DNA of 64,000 nt, from contig CM033108.1 of the NCBI GenBank assembly GCA_019321725.1, positions 2,550,001 through 2,614,000 of the forward strand, written 5' to 3'. Each line of letters opens with the position of its first letter. Position 1 is the first letter of the stretch. Below, piece after piece: positions 35,901 to 47,444 of the stretch. The DNA comes from Paulownia fortunei. Taxonomy: Eukaryota > Streptophyta > Magnoliopsida > Lamiales > Paulowniaceae. Both the position numbers and the translations under genes were made by a program. Below the pieces are notes generated by a model. That model had not been told where the DNA came from and searched no databases. It was given only the letters and a program-made list of their open reading frames with translations.

Positions 35901-38900
35901 GACAAAATGCAAATTTGAGAACTTCGTTGCCATGTCTGCTTCGAGTTTATTAAGCCGCTGTTTCCATTCCTCCCACAAGTAACTGCCATTTCAAGTTAAG
36001 AAATTTTGATATATCCTGCTATTATAATCCTTAAAGATCTTGCAAACACATTTTCAAGGAAACCGGGGGAGGGTGCTGAACAATATGCTAAATGAACATC
36101 GGATCTCAAACACAATATTGTTTATTGTTATTTTCACTGTCAATAGTCAGAAATCTCTGCCAGAGCAAAAAGAGAAAATAAATGGTCTGACGGCGATGTA
36201 ACTTCTCTCACCTATCAGGATTTTAAATGGAAGTCGGAAATAAGGCTTTACTTTACTTTGTCAATCTTATTATCTGATGTTTAATAAAAAGTGTTATGCA
36301 GGATCAGTCTATCAACAAATTGACGAAACAAAAAAGTGAAATTATTTTCATAATGAAGGTTCAGGAAAGAATAGCAAAATGAATTAATGTTGGGAAAAAC
36401 AAGATTAACTTGAAGGAAATGATGTCACCCGTCAGAAGAAAGTATATGTGAAATAAATTTTGCTTACCAAAAGCTCATAACCTTCTAAAAAACTACACAG
36501 TTTTATTAAGGGCACCCAGAATAAATAGATATCCAGTTAATTGATAATTTCACAAAACACACGTTTTGAATGTATTCAACGATGTGGCGAGGCTCAATAA
36601 AACTTGAACCCATTGGGAGAACAACATTAAATAACGTTTAACTTTTTCAGGCTGCTGCTATCTGACAGTTAACAGTTAGTATGGTTATATTAACTATGTT
36701 TATTAAAATGTTCTTTCTTTGGGTTTTTTTTTGTTTTCCTCGGCAAGGTTACTGGACATCAAGGATATGGAAAATTCTTTTCCAGGCTTTGCCCGGCCAA
36801 GACCCAACTAACCACATGGCAAGGTGAAATTAGTCTTGCACTCTGGCTTGTGATTATTTACTCATGTTTAATAGCAAACCAATCACATGGAAGTGTAAAT
36901 TACTTTTCCTATGAATGGCTTGGTTCTGGACAGAGAAGGTGCGGGAATTGGGTTAAATTTTCGGGACACATAATCAACAATGATGCCATTGCAGAAGGTT
37001 TCCCATTTGCTTTGGCAAATACCACGACTTGTCTTGAAGATCAACTGCCAGCAACTTACCTGCGAATAAGATTCTCAAACCCTCTATGACTTCCTCTGAT
37101 GGAGTCCATGTGTAAAATGCATGGCACCTTAGATGAGTCATCTACATCTTTGTCTGCACAACGATACTGTAATTTTGAAGTGGAGAAAGTAGCAATAATT
37201 AAATTTATAAACTGCAAAAGATAATGCAAAGAGACCATGCCTCTTAAATTAGCCACTACCCCAGGATGGCAGATAACAATCAAACTCCAATGAAGACTGA
37301 CAAAAAATGGAGAAAACCAAGATTAGAGCACTAAATTAACATATCTAATTTGGAAATTTCATAATTGCATTTGTTACCTGAAGTTTACAGGTATAAATAT
37401 GTAATCTTTCTCAAAAAGATTAACATTCCTCGTCCATTTACGAACATGTTTAAAAGCTTCTCTTCCTTCCCAAGCTCTAGATAAATCTTGATCCATGTTA
37501 ACAAGCTTCCGAAAGAAAAAGGTGTTGAAAAAATGAAACCTGTGCCGCTCTTCTGGTTGGGTTTTGTTTAAAAGATATCTGCCATTCAACCACAAGTTTG
37601 AGGTTAGCTTAGTTTGATTTGATAAATTGACAAATCAGTATTCTTGGTTGGGGCACCATTATCTCTACAAGTAGTCCTGACCACGGGCCGGGTCCAAACC
37701 GGACCCGGCCCGTGGTTGACCCGTGGTCAACGGGCCAAACCCGTTGACCACGGGTCCGACCCGCGGACCCGTAACCGGCCCGTGGATTCACGGGCCGGTT
37801 ACGGGTCCGAATTTTTTGGACCCGTGAACCGCCGGGTCAGCCCGGCGGTTCAAGCCGGGTCGGCTCGGCGGGCCGACCCGGACTGAACCGCCGGGCTGAC
37901 CCGGCGGTTCAAGAAAAAAAAAAAAAAAAAAAAAAAAAGAAAGGAAAAATGAGAGAGCCGTTGCCAACGGCTCTCTTGTGGCAACGGTCAAATTTTTGAC
38001 CGTTGCCACCAAAGTCAAACGGTCAAATTTTTTTTATATTTATTATAATTAGAATATTTGATACTTTAAATTTTAGATAATATTTTTTTTTCAAATTTAA
38101 GTTAAACATTCATTAAATTCAAAAATTAATGATATTTTTTTTAAAATTTAAGTTCAAAATTTTTCATTCAAATATATGTTTAAAATTTCAAACCCTTGTT
38201 TTTGTTTTACAAAAGTTACAATTTTATAAAATTAATAGTTAATTAAAAAATTACAAATTTTAAAATATAGGTAAAAAAATAAATAAAAAATTCAAGGGTT
38301 GGAACCGGAACCGGAACCGGCGGTTAACCGGAACCGTAACCGGAACCGGCCCGGCGGTTCCGGAACCCGGACCGTAACCGGCCTTGACGGTTAAGGTTAA
38401 GGGTCGGAATTTTCTTGAACCGTGGAACCGGCGGTTCCGAACCGTAACCGGCGGTTCCTGAACCGTGGTCAGGTCTATCTACAAGAGTCATCAAATCATG
38501 CAGTTTGTAGAATATATACATGCCTATCCTCAATAAAAGTATATCTTTTATAGTGCCATTATAAATTAGTTGTCGGTTACCATTCGTGATGTTAAAGCCA
38601 AACTCCTCTGTAGAAAGATACATCAAGCTATTATTGACCTTTTCAAAAATGTTATATGAAACTTACTGAGACAAGAGATCCAAACTTCTAATGTTCAAAT
38701 GTCTGCATGGGAACCATGGAGACAATTAAAAATGAACATTATTTCTTGATTTAAATGTTATAAAAGGCTGAAAAGAACATGAACATGTTGAGGGCTAACA
38801 TGTTCTGATTAAAAAGAAAATTGCCAAAAGAAAAGGAGAAAAAGAAAAAACACAGAAGCAGAAGAGTCAAGACACATTGAGTTGTCAAAGGTGCCTTAGA

Positions 38901-41900
38901 TTTTGAAAGCCACTCCTATACATTAAAAACAAAAGGACAGGCCTAAAGTTGTGGACAATTACAACACACTTGCAACTAGCAATAGCATCCACATCCCAAG
39001 CCAAGTATTGGAGATTCAGGAAGATGAATATGATCAAGCAATACCAGTTAGGTACAAAAATTGTAGGCATATTTACCATAGGCAAATTGACCAGACCTGT
39101 AAAGCTTACTTAATATAGAAGTCAATGATAGTATCGTTGATGAATCTCCTTGGCTGTAACAGCTCAATATCTCTCCTACTTATCAAGATGGCATCAGGGT
39201 CACCTTCTGGATATATTATGTCTTCAAAGGGCTCATTAAAATTACATTCACTGAAATTCAATTGAGTAACATTTCAATACTTTAAAAAATAAAGTTGATG
39301 AAGAGAATTGAGAGAAAAACTGAAACTGCACTTGGGGGACATAGCAGAGTATTCATACTATTCTTTTCATCTAACTTAGAAGGTTGGGAAAAACTAAAAC
39401 AAGCAGAGGTAAAAAGAAAGTACATCAGATACTGCATATTCATCAAAATAACTAAATAATCATGCAACAGCAATTAAAAAATAAATATAGAAAGAATACA
39501 AAGTAATACAAGTTACTATTTGCACTGAACATCATAATTCTTGGCCCAATATGAAGGTCCCATAAGGAAAAATAGGGCATCTCTGAATGCATATGTCTAT
39601 GCAATGACAACAACAAGGGAATGTAGAGCAAAATAAGATGTGTTATGAGAAGGGCGACATTAAGATGAAATTTGAGATAGTTTCATTAAGTATGCAACAA
39701 TAATAGGACGGGGGGGGGGGGGGGTATTAGTATGTTAATTGTATTTGATATATCTGATAGAATATGAATGTAATGAAACTCTTTGTTTGTGAAGGTGAAA
39801 TTAATACTAGCAGCCTTAACAATAATAGGAATGAATTTCAGTCTCCCAAGACCATTATATATTGGTGAGTAAACAGTAGTAAGAGCATGTACCATATGGT
39901 CAAACAATATTCAAAAACATCCAATGACGAAGCATTCGTGTAAAACTTCATTAGTTTCAAAGATATAACATTTTCACTAAACATCTCACTCCTTGTAGCG
40001 TAAACCCTAACTAATGAACATTCAGCGTCGCATGGAGTTAAAACAAACAAGAAAAAGATAAAGAATCAAGTGACAAAAAATTTACATGATTTGTAAACAA
40101 GGGAAACAAACCAAAAAAAAAGGTCTTATTAATGAAACCTCAAACAAGGAAAGCATGCACGAAAAAAATGAATTTAAGAGATTTCTCAATAAATCATCAA
40201 ATGCTGCACATCAAACAGTGCAGAAGACCATGCTCAAAATCCTTTGTTGAACTTATTTAATTTCAGTACAACACTCTTACAACTTCTATTTAGCCCCCTC
40301 TACTTCTACCCTGATTCACTCTGGTAAGTTGTCACTTTTAAAAAGATAAAACATGATGCCAGCTTTGCTGACACTAGTAAAAAGAGATTGTTTGAAGGCC
40401 AAGAACTAATCTTGCTTCCCAACGAATAACACAGTACAACCAAACAATGAAAATGTTAAAGGAAAATGGATCTGTAATCTATCAACAAGTAACTCATCTT
40501 ATAATGGTTTTCCAAGCAGCTTTGTATTTCAGATCCAGTGATTTAATTTCTTCCTGTTTTTTGGACCAATGAGGGTCATCAAGAACAACAAACTCCAGTT
40601 TCAAAATGCCTGCATCCAGTTGAGGAAAAACTCAGATCTTAGCAGCAAGCTGCATGCCTGTGTGCATGCAGACAATTATAAACAATTACTTTGAAATTCT
40701 ATCCAGAACCTTGAGTTGAAATGTGAAAAGAGAAGTAATATGAAGTCTACGAAAAAATACTTGAGAATGAAGTGCACTTTTGGGGCAAGGTTAAAAAAGA
40801 TTAACGCCAGTTTTTATCCATTTAATCTTCCACTGTTACACGTAAATTGAAGAATCCAACATCTATGTTCCAACATTTCACCATTTGAACAAACCTGAAA
40901 ACCTGGGGAATCATCATATATAATTCAGAACATGCCTATAACTTGTTCTGAGTCCTTCACAAGAAGAAAGAGGGCACATTCTTAAGTACTGAGCTCACAC
41001 AGTACTTCTAAGTTCAACAAGGTGGAATCTCTTGAAAGGATGAAAAGCAAAAACTATATGCACTAGGCCTACCACCTCCCATCAAAGAAAAATAGAAGAG
41101 AATAAATAAGGTCTTCGATATTTAGGCATTCCATGCATGAGTTTTAGTGCCAAAAAGTCACATGATTGGACACTATCCATTGAAGCCCCAAAAAGTATAA
41201 ACACGACAAGGAGTTTAAAGCTAACCACACCTGAGTATTTGGCATGGAATATATGTTCTTGAAATCATGCCAATGTAAATATGGAAAGCAAGGTCAATGT
41301 GAACTAAAGATACTTCCTTCTCATAGAAAATGGATGAATTTGTATAAAGCTTACACAGAAGGGAAAAATGTATAATCCCTAAAACATAATGAAGGCATGA
41401 AAAAAATTTAAACAAGCATATAAACTTTAGGGTGAAATTAATAAACTTTAAAAAATTTCAACCATTGCGCATTGAGAAAAAAGAGGAAAGATGAATCCTA
41501 TGGAAAGAACTACATGAGGAATAATAGTGCACAAACCTGAACTTGTATTACAGGTTTCAGCCACTTTTGAGTCCACGGATTTTAACAGAAGGTTCACAAC
41601 ATCTGCTTTCACCTAAATTTGGCAATGAAACAAAAGTTTAAGTTGAATTCTTATACTCCTTCTGTCCCTTAATTAGAGCTCCCATTTCATCGGATACGAA
41701 GTTTTAGATTAGAGTTGAAAAGGTGAAAAATTTATCATTTTATAATATTGTCCTTAAAAGTACTGGTTGGGACTTAGTAGTGTCAAATCATTACTTATAT
41801 AAGAAGGTATTTTTGGGAACAAAATTTACATTTAAGAAAATGGAGCCTTATTTTGGGATGTCCCAAAGGAAACAAGAGTAATAAAGTTGGGACAAAGTGA

Positions 41901-42212
41901 GTATTTCTCATCCACAGGAAAATAAAGGTAAATTACAATTCAGAAAGGTTAACTATACCCACACTTTCATACTGCTGATACTCAATTTCCAAAATATCAA
42001 AGCTCGACCACTCAAGACAATAAGGTCTCTTTCTCTCACAAAGGGGTGATCCCTCCAGTCTGATGTATCTACGAGAAAAAGTCAAGAAACAATTCGTATA
42101 GTGCGTCTTCCCATATTTCACATAATTGGGAGCAACAACCACCACTTCTTCCTACAAAAAAAATAAAAAACAGAAAAGAAATATAAAAATCAAGAACAAA
42201 TTACTCTCTTCA

Positions 42213-42248
<36 letters not shown>

Positions 42249-44971
42249 ACTACTTGTGTATAAATGAAGTGATTCACTTAGTATAAAAGCTACGTAAGGG
42301 AATATATAAAGAAGACTTAAAATTTTGAGTTCAATTGCCTATACCATAACAAAAAAAAGAGAGAGAAACTACTGTTTCCACATCATTAATTCTTTCTGTC
42401 ATTTTAACTTCACAAACAACTATTATTGTGTAGTAATAGACTTACACAATCATTTGTATTGATGCCATGCTCTGATTGTTCTTCTAATGATTCTGAAAAA
42501 GACCCAAGAAACACATAAATCACACTGGTTCTTGGAATGGAAGCGGACCTAAATCACCTTCAATGCTTCAAATTACTTGTGATATGATAATCAAACAACC
42601 TTCATTCTCTGCTAAATCAAAAGAAAAAGTTGATGATCCCAATTCCATCGTTCCGTCTTCGTCAGAATCTACATAAAGTACCTTGTTCTGCATATAAGGT
42701 AGATCAATGAATTATGGGATGTTTACAAACATTACAATGATCAAACATAAAATGTTAATAAGTCACATGAATACAAGGTAGAATACTATTTGCACTATTT
42801 ACATGCTTCTTGTCAGTTGTGCAACCTCTTGGTTTTCTGCTTCCCCGTTCCAAGGATTTTCCTCCACAAGTTGAACATTCAAAATCACGATGCTTTAAGA
42901 GAGAAAAAGCCTGTGATTCATAGTTTAAAGAACCCAATGATATTGTCACATCTGATCTAAAAGTCCTATCTTCAAAAAAATTATAACTAACATCAACATC
43001 TGACATTTCATTCCCAGAATCATTTTGTGGAGTCGTGGTTCCTTGTGCAACTGCAGAAAATATTTACGAAAAAAGTCAGAATGTCATCAATATTTTTATA
43101 CAAGATACAACAAAACAAGAGACATACAGAAATAGAAAGAATAGTAAAACAATTCTCTTAAATTAATAATGAAACACAAGTTTAAAAACACATTTTTTAA
43201 CTAAATGCCCAATAAATATGTACGTCGTAAAAATTAGTTAGGAAAGTTTATCTCTTTATATAATGCCAATCCTACTATTTTCTTAAATTTTCTCTGAGGT
43301 TTTTCATTAGAGTGGAATTTCACACAATGGCACCCACTCATAAGTTAATCAATCCAATTTTCTTTCAACTTGAGAATTTGATCCCTATGCCTCAGATGCA
43401 ATTTGAAACGAGTAGCACCATGTTTCCCTTTCATCTTTTACATGTTTGACAATGTTGAAATAATTAATTACTTAGTTTATTCTCTGACGAGAGATAGACG
43501 TGAGGAAAACCTTTTTCACTTTGAGACCCACTTCATTTCCTCGTACCTCACATAAAACTGATCCCAAAAAAAGAAAAAAAACAGAAAAAAAAGCAGCCAT
43601 GGTGTTCATCAAAGCTTTACTAATTCTTCAACTGGCCAGCAATATGAGGTTATAAAGTCAATGTAGCATACCGCAACAATCTTGTCAAAGGGTACAGTCA
43701 TATTAAAATTCACATATGCCACAATTCACAGTTAGATTCATCTTTATTCAAAACAAAATATTAAGAAAATGGAAAAGCAATGATATAATTAATCTTTATA
43801 AATTCCATGAAATTACTGGACTTCAACGTTCTGGAATCGATGCACAATAGGTCACTGGGGCAAATACAATCATATTGCAGACTCTTTGACAGGAAAGATA
43901 CTCATTGTAAAAGTACATTATGTCAAATAACATATAATATGCCAAACCTACATCAGACATAATCATTAAACCATTCTGATTCTGCTTTGCAGCAACAATG
44001 TTTTGTCAACTGATATAGATTCTCAATTGGATAACCAATATAGCGCCCAACTTAAACCATGTCAATTCTCTTACCTATTCTCTCATTCTATTTCCCATAT
44101 GAGCAATTTGTAGAAAAAAGGTGGGACTTGGATTCTACACAAAAAACTAGATGAATGACAAACTTAACAAACTTTAATTATTCCCACATGTTTCCGGAAA
44201 AAGTCCCAATTAAATCAAACTTACGATACAAATAATACAGTGATTAATCACTCATAATGTTATATACTTATGCTTCTCTATTTTTTCCACCTTCCAAGGT
44301 CTCCACTTTAGCCTTTCTATCTGAAGCTTCCAAGCTACTTGCACAAAGTGAAACATCAAAGTTCGGTTTCTTCCTCCATTTGCTTTCCCATAAGAAATAA
44401 AATAGTTACAGATTGACGGCTAACAACAAAGATCAACCACCTCCATAGCTTGATCATCATTTGATATGAGAATTTATTATTGAATGACTACCCTGGTGAG
44501 AAGTTTATGCAAATTTATACTCAAGAGAGTAAAGAGAGGGAACATGTATTTAAAGTCTTCAGTACTTAGTATTTTTCTGTTAAATACACTTGAAGATAAG
44601 CACTTGAAATGAAAAAAAGTAAAGAATCCATACATTTGAAAAACTCAAATAGCAAAACAAAACTAGACAAGACACTCAACATTGAACCAATTTCTCCACA
44701 GCAATGATCGCGGGCTTATCGACTTACAGCGCTCAAGAAAATCGTACGTTTCCATGTGTTGATCATGTGCAGGTTTCCTGCCAGGGCTTTTGCTTCCTAT
44801 CTTGGAGAGGAATTTCCGGGAACCAGTCTCGACGAGCAAGTCATCGTCGGCGAACTCAAAGACTGAGAATCTGTTTTTCTGGCTCGTGCCTCCACCGTGA
44901 TCGATGCCGCTTCTGGTGCTGCTCTCACCGCCAGTAAAAAGGCTTCCCCTCAGATTTCTCCTTTTTCTCAT
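32930..44971 (-). CDS. ULP2: ULP2-type SUMO (ubiquitin-like) protease, C48 family
   Basis: Nuclear cysteine protease predicted to remove SUMO from proteins, of the plant ULP2A/ULP2B (SPF1/SPF2) group. Fifteen minus-strand exons: 44971-44728, 43050-42803, 42687-42600, 42492-42446, 42151-41963, 41612-41537, 40609-40498, 39250-39110, 37578-37378, 37296-37241, 37153-37060, 35982-35892, 35197-35090, 33990-33619 and 33280-32930. They total 2418 nt and 805 aa in frame. The start is ATG at 44971, giving MRKRRN, a basic N-terminus. The protease domain is about 345-565: FINDTIIDFYIKYLLNK, then catalytic His451 (SLHWSLIVICHPG), Asp484 (ILHMDS), Gln533 and Cys539 (ENLFDCGLF). The last two exons encode an acidic tail. 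Two donors are non-canonical (AT after exon 7, GC after exon 10), and the exon 5 donor GTGGGT is weak. A hAT element and a Stowaway MITE lie in introns. Confidence 0.93.
37672..38477. mobile_element. Non-autonomous hAT element (806 bp) in a ULP2 intron
   Basis: The ends are TAGTCCTGACCACGG and (reverse-complemented) TAGACCTGACCACGG. They are flanked by the 8-bp direct repeat TCTACAAG (37664-37671 and 38478-38485), the target duplication length of hAT transposons. Both subterminal regions are dense in CCGGTT/AACCGG, GACCCG and CGGGTC words that fold on themselves. The centre is AT-rich with a poly-A tract and a small AGCCGTTGCC/GGCAACGGCT palindrome (about 37957-37977). No transposase is present. 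It sits in the intron between ULP2 exons 8 and 9 and does not alter coding sequence. Confidence 0.88.
41656..41901. mobile_element. Stowaway-type MITE (Tc1/mariner), 246 bp
   Basis: The left end reads CTCCTTCTGTCCCTTAATTA. The right end, reverse-complemented, reads CTCACTTTGTCCCAAC. These match the plant Stowaway CTCCCTCCGTCCC consensus. TA dinucleotides flank both ends (41654-41655 and 41902-41903). It lies in the ULP2 intron between exons 5 and 6, about 60 bases downstream of the weak exon 5 donor. Confidence 0.8.
42216..42245. repeat. (GA)n microsatellite
   Basis: About 15 GA units in a ULP2 intron (between exons 4 and 5). Confidence 0.9.
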
Positions 44972-45342
44972 AGTGATCAAGAAAACTGAAAACGAATCGG
45001 TCTGAGAAATTTCTTGGGGAGATGAAAAAGTGTGAGAAGAAGGGTTGGTTTTTATAGGGGGAAAAGTTTTGAGATTGCATGTAATTAGGAAAATATGCGT
45101 GTTGGAGGTTGTTGGAGAGAGAATACGTTTAATTGAAGTCGAGGCGTTCGTGGGAACGATTATTCTTTGTTTGAAATCGCGATTTCTTTGATGATGTTGG
45201 CAATTAGATGGTAATGGACATGTCCCGTTTTAGTTAGATTTTCAAAATTATAAATAAATTTTATATGAATCTTAATTTTTAATTTTCAAACCAACTCGTT
45301 CAGAACCCACGTCATTTAGTTTTAGTATTTATTTTTATTATA

Positions 45343-45375
<33 letters not shown>

Positions 45376-47444
45376 ATATATGTGTGTGTGTGAGATATTA
45401 TATTTAAAAAATATTTTTTTAAATAAAAATTAATAATATTATTTTAAATATATATATATTTTAATATTTTTAAAATTATGAAATGAGTCTAATAGGTCCA
45501 ATGCATCTAATCGAATCCAATGGATCTGAATTTTGGATCCTTAATTTTTTTTCAAAATTTTAATAGAATAAATTTTAAATTTTGACAAATTCGATCTTTG
45601 TCATTCTTAATTTTTAAAGTGTGCTCCTCCAACTGCCATGTTTCATGCAAACCGTATGAACATGTAAAGGGAATTCCAGAAAAAGTTCGTCCTATTTGTA
45701 AGCTAAAATTGTTTGCAAAGTATGGTTGAAAGATTGAAGTAAATTTAAAAATAGTATTTGATAAATAATTTATAATAATAGATTCAAATTTTTTTTAGTA
45801 AAAGTTTCTTGAAATACTGATTTATTTTATGAAGTTTGATCAAATAAATTTAAATAAATTATGACTCAATTTTTTCAACTAACCAGCATACATATACATA
45901 CATTGACTATACATGTATAAATCTATAATATCTTTAATCAATATATTCACATAATAAAAGTAGAAAAAAAAGGACAGAGAAAAAAGAGAAGAAAAAGAAA
46001 AAAAAATGAAAAATGAAAAAAGAAAAAAGAATAAAGAAAAGAAGAAAAGAAACAGAAGAAAAAAGAGAAAAAGGAAAAATAAGGCAAAAATGTAGAAAAA
46101 AGAAAGAGAAGAAAAGTATACTAATAGTTACAAAAATACCAAAAGCAAGCAAAAAGCATTTCCAACCCAACTTTTAGCTTTTATCTTTTGGGGACTTAAA
46201 AGTTTACTGAATAAGAAGCAAAAGCTGTAAAACAGAACATTTCCGTCAAAAACTTATAATCACTTAAAAATATTATTTGCACACACTCTCTAAGACATGT
46301 AGGATTGAAAAAGTCACAAATATTTTACTCCCCTTAAAAATGAAAAAATAAAAAAAGATTCTTCATGTAACCATGAGAAATAGTTATTTCCAGTTAGTTG
46401 GAACCTGAAATTAATTGAGAATTATAATTAAGAAACAAAACTTCCCTCCTTAACTCCAAAATCTCTGTCAAAATCTTTCATTATGGTATATATGGGGTAT
46501 ACACACACACACAACAAAGTACATTATATATATATATACACACACATACACATATGTATATGTGTGTATTTTATTCAGTTCAACTTATGTACTTAAGTGA
46601 TCAATTATGTAAAAGGTTGTCTTATTTTAGCTTTTGGCTAGTGTAGCCAAATAATTGAATGAAAAATACTATTTCAGGTGAAATCCTATTCTACTTTAAC
46701 TAACATTTCTAGGAATAATCAATTACTGTACCAAACGTGTTCGATTAGAAACTTAATAGATTTAAGGATTTTAAAAGTCCAATTCATTTTTCTATTGTAA
46801 AATAATATTTATATATTGGAGTAAGTAAGAAGCAGACTTCTATTAATTTATTAATTTTATTTAATGATGAGCACATTGGGAGAGAAGGTGTACTTAACCT
46901 CCACATTTACATAGTGGGAAAAGAAGCAATCCTACAAGAAAAATCTTTCAAATAGAAAGCATAGACAAGAAAATAGTTATAATGCAGTTCAGAAGTCCTT
47001 CCATTATACTAAGTGATAGCTCAGTTCCAAATATCAGAAACTACAATAAGTTATAAGTACTTGCAAGTTCAAAAACATTAATAGCCTATTTGGGCTGCTG
47101 TGGGTTATGTATTCGGACAAATCTCCAAACAACAACATCCTGTGAAGAGGCTTTTATAGCAGAAAACTTTGAGTAGAAACTGCCAAGAAACCAAAACCAT
47201 TATGTTCTTATAGCAGACACTACAAAAAAGATAAAAAGGAAAAACAACTTTAAAAACTTGGTATTGAGTTATTAGGGAGCTCATCAGAAGCATGTACTAG
47301 TTTTCTCCTGTGATAGGAGCTGAAAGCCGGGATGTGATCTTCTATTGGGAAGCATCAGAACCATTTCTGAAGTTGGATAGCTAATTATGTGATGAGGAAG
47401 AGAATACACTAAAAGCTTGAAAATTGAGGGCGCGAAATAGGAGC
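44972..47444. other. Intergenic between ULP2 and Rab GDI
   Basis: ULP2 upstream DNA to about 45180. A diverged transposon-like segment follows at about 45230-45610, containing a (TA)n/(TG)n repeat (45341-45393). An extremely purine-rich tract (about 45960-46110) and a CA/TA simple repeat (about 46500-46567) come next. The GDI 3' UTR takes the end. No gene was recognised. Confidence 0.45.

Noticed and set aside
37644..38018. Frames rich in Arg, Gly and Pro on both strands
   Set aside because: They translate the CCGG-rich ends of the hAT element and are not genes.
45934..46170. Open frame rich in Phe/Leu/Ser on the minus strand
   Set aside because: It is only the translation of a purine-rich simple tract.
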